Of a stretch of DNA of 5,823 nucleotides, positions 5,689 through 5,823 are shown in pieces. Source of the DNA: an uncultured Eubacteriales bacterium. Its GTDB lineage: Bacteria > Bacillota > Clostridia > Peptostreptococcales > Anaerovoracaceae. The notes beneath the pieces are model-generated. The model was given only the letters and a program-made list of their open reading frames with translations, did no database searches and had not been told where the DNA came from. The stretch lies in NCBI GenBank assembly GCA_902797345.1, contig CADBSL010000013.1:1-5823 (forward strand), in the 5' to 3' direction. How positions within the stretch are numbered: the first letter of the stretch is position 1; every line of letters begins with the position of its first letter. The position numbers and the translations under genes are program-made.

Positions 5689-5823
5689 ATGGGCGCATTA
5701 GCACAGAAATATCTGGAAATCGCTAAACAGAGAAACGCTGACCAGGCTGAATTCCTGCAGACAGTAGAAGAAGTTGTTACAACTCTGGAACCGGTTCTGG
5801 AAAAACACCCTGAATGGGTAGAA
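5689..5823 (+). CDS. gdhA: Glutamate dehydrogenase, N-terminal 45 residues (3' end beyond window)
   Basis: The frame begins at the ATG at 5689 and runs off the window. The segment ADQAEFLQTVEEVVTTLEP followed by VLEKHPEW matches the N-terminal helices of class I hexameric glutamate dehydrogenases (the P-EF-QTVEEV...L-PV---HPEY pattern of the Clostridium symbiosum and E. coli enzymes). These interconvert glutamate and 2-oxoglutarate plus ammonia in the cytosol. Full proteins are about 445 aa, so only a tenth is visible. The catalytic lysines and coenzyme-binding domain lie outside, so NAD or NADP specificity cannot be judged. Codons favour CTG, GAA, AAA and GTT and are less GC-rich than in addA, which suggests high expression. 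The gene has its own promoter, leader hairpin and ribosome site, 232 bp after addA, so it is probably not co-transcribed with it. Confidence 0.8.
   Translation, partial: MGALAQKYLEIAKQRNADQAEFLQTVEEVVTTLEPVLEKHPEWVE

Overview
The window is a chromosomal stretch from a low-to-mid GC Firmicute-type bacterium, most likely an anaerobic gut member of Clostridia or Negativicutes. This placement is inferred from AddA-type (not RecBCD) recombination, a cofactor-independent phosphoglycerate mutase, strong AGGAG ribosome sites and a hexameric-type glutamate dehydrogenase. No species can be named from the sequence alone.

Layout, left to right. Positions 1-185 (minus) hold the N-terminal 61 residues of a YbaK-family Cys-tRNA deacylase, cut by the window edge. 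Positions 186-326 are a spacer with a probable gpmI terminator and one copy of a ~55 bp repeat. Positions 327-1865 (minus) are a complete gpmI (512 aa). Positions 1866-2171 are a 306 bp divergent intergenic region. It holds an extended -10 promoter for gpmI, a second copy of the same repeat inside a GC-rich block bounded by short inverted repeats, and a possible extended -10 for addA. Positions 2172-5456 (plus) are a complete addA (1094 aa), with all helicase motifs and the C-terminal nuclease motifs readable. Positions 5457-5688 are a lower-GC spacer with a clear sigma-70-type promoter, a hairpin at the predicted transcript start and a good ribosome site. Positions 5689-5823 (plus) are the first 45 codons of glutamate dehydrogenase, cut by the window edge.

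The genes are housekeeping genes (tRNA proofreading, glycolysis, double-strand break repair, glutamate metabolism) and do not form one obvious pathway. gpmI and ybaK lie on the same strand with 141 bp between them. addA and gdhA appear to be separate transcription units. No addB lies beside addA.

The most unusual object is inside addA. About 139 bp (4568-4706) form a multi-hairpin, two-halved palindromic repeat that stays in frame and adds a low-complexity Gly/Pro/Ser-rich linker of about 45 residues between the helicase and nuclease domains. The second is a pair of near-identical direct repeats flanking gpmI. I found no phage, CRISPR, toxin-antitoxin or other defence system, and no wholly new multi-gene system is supported by this window.
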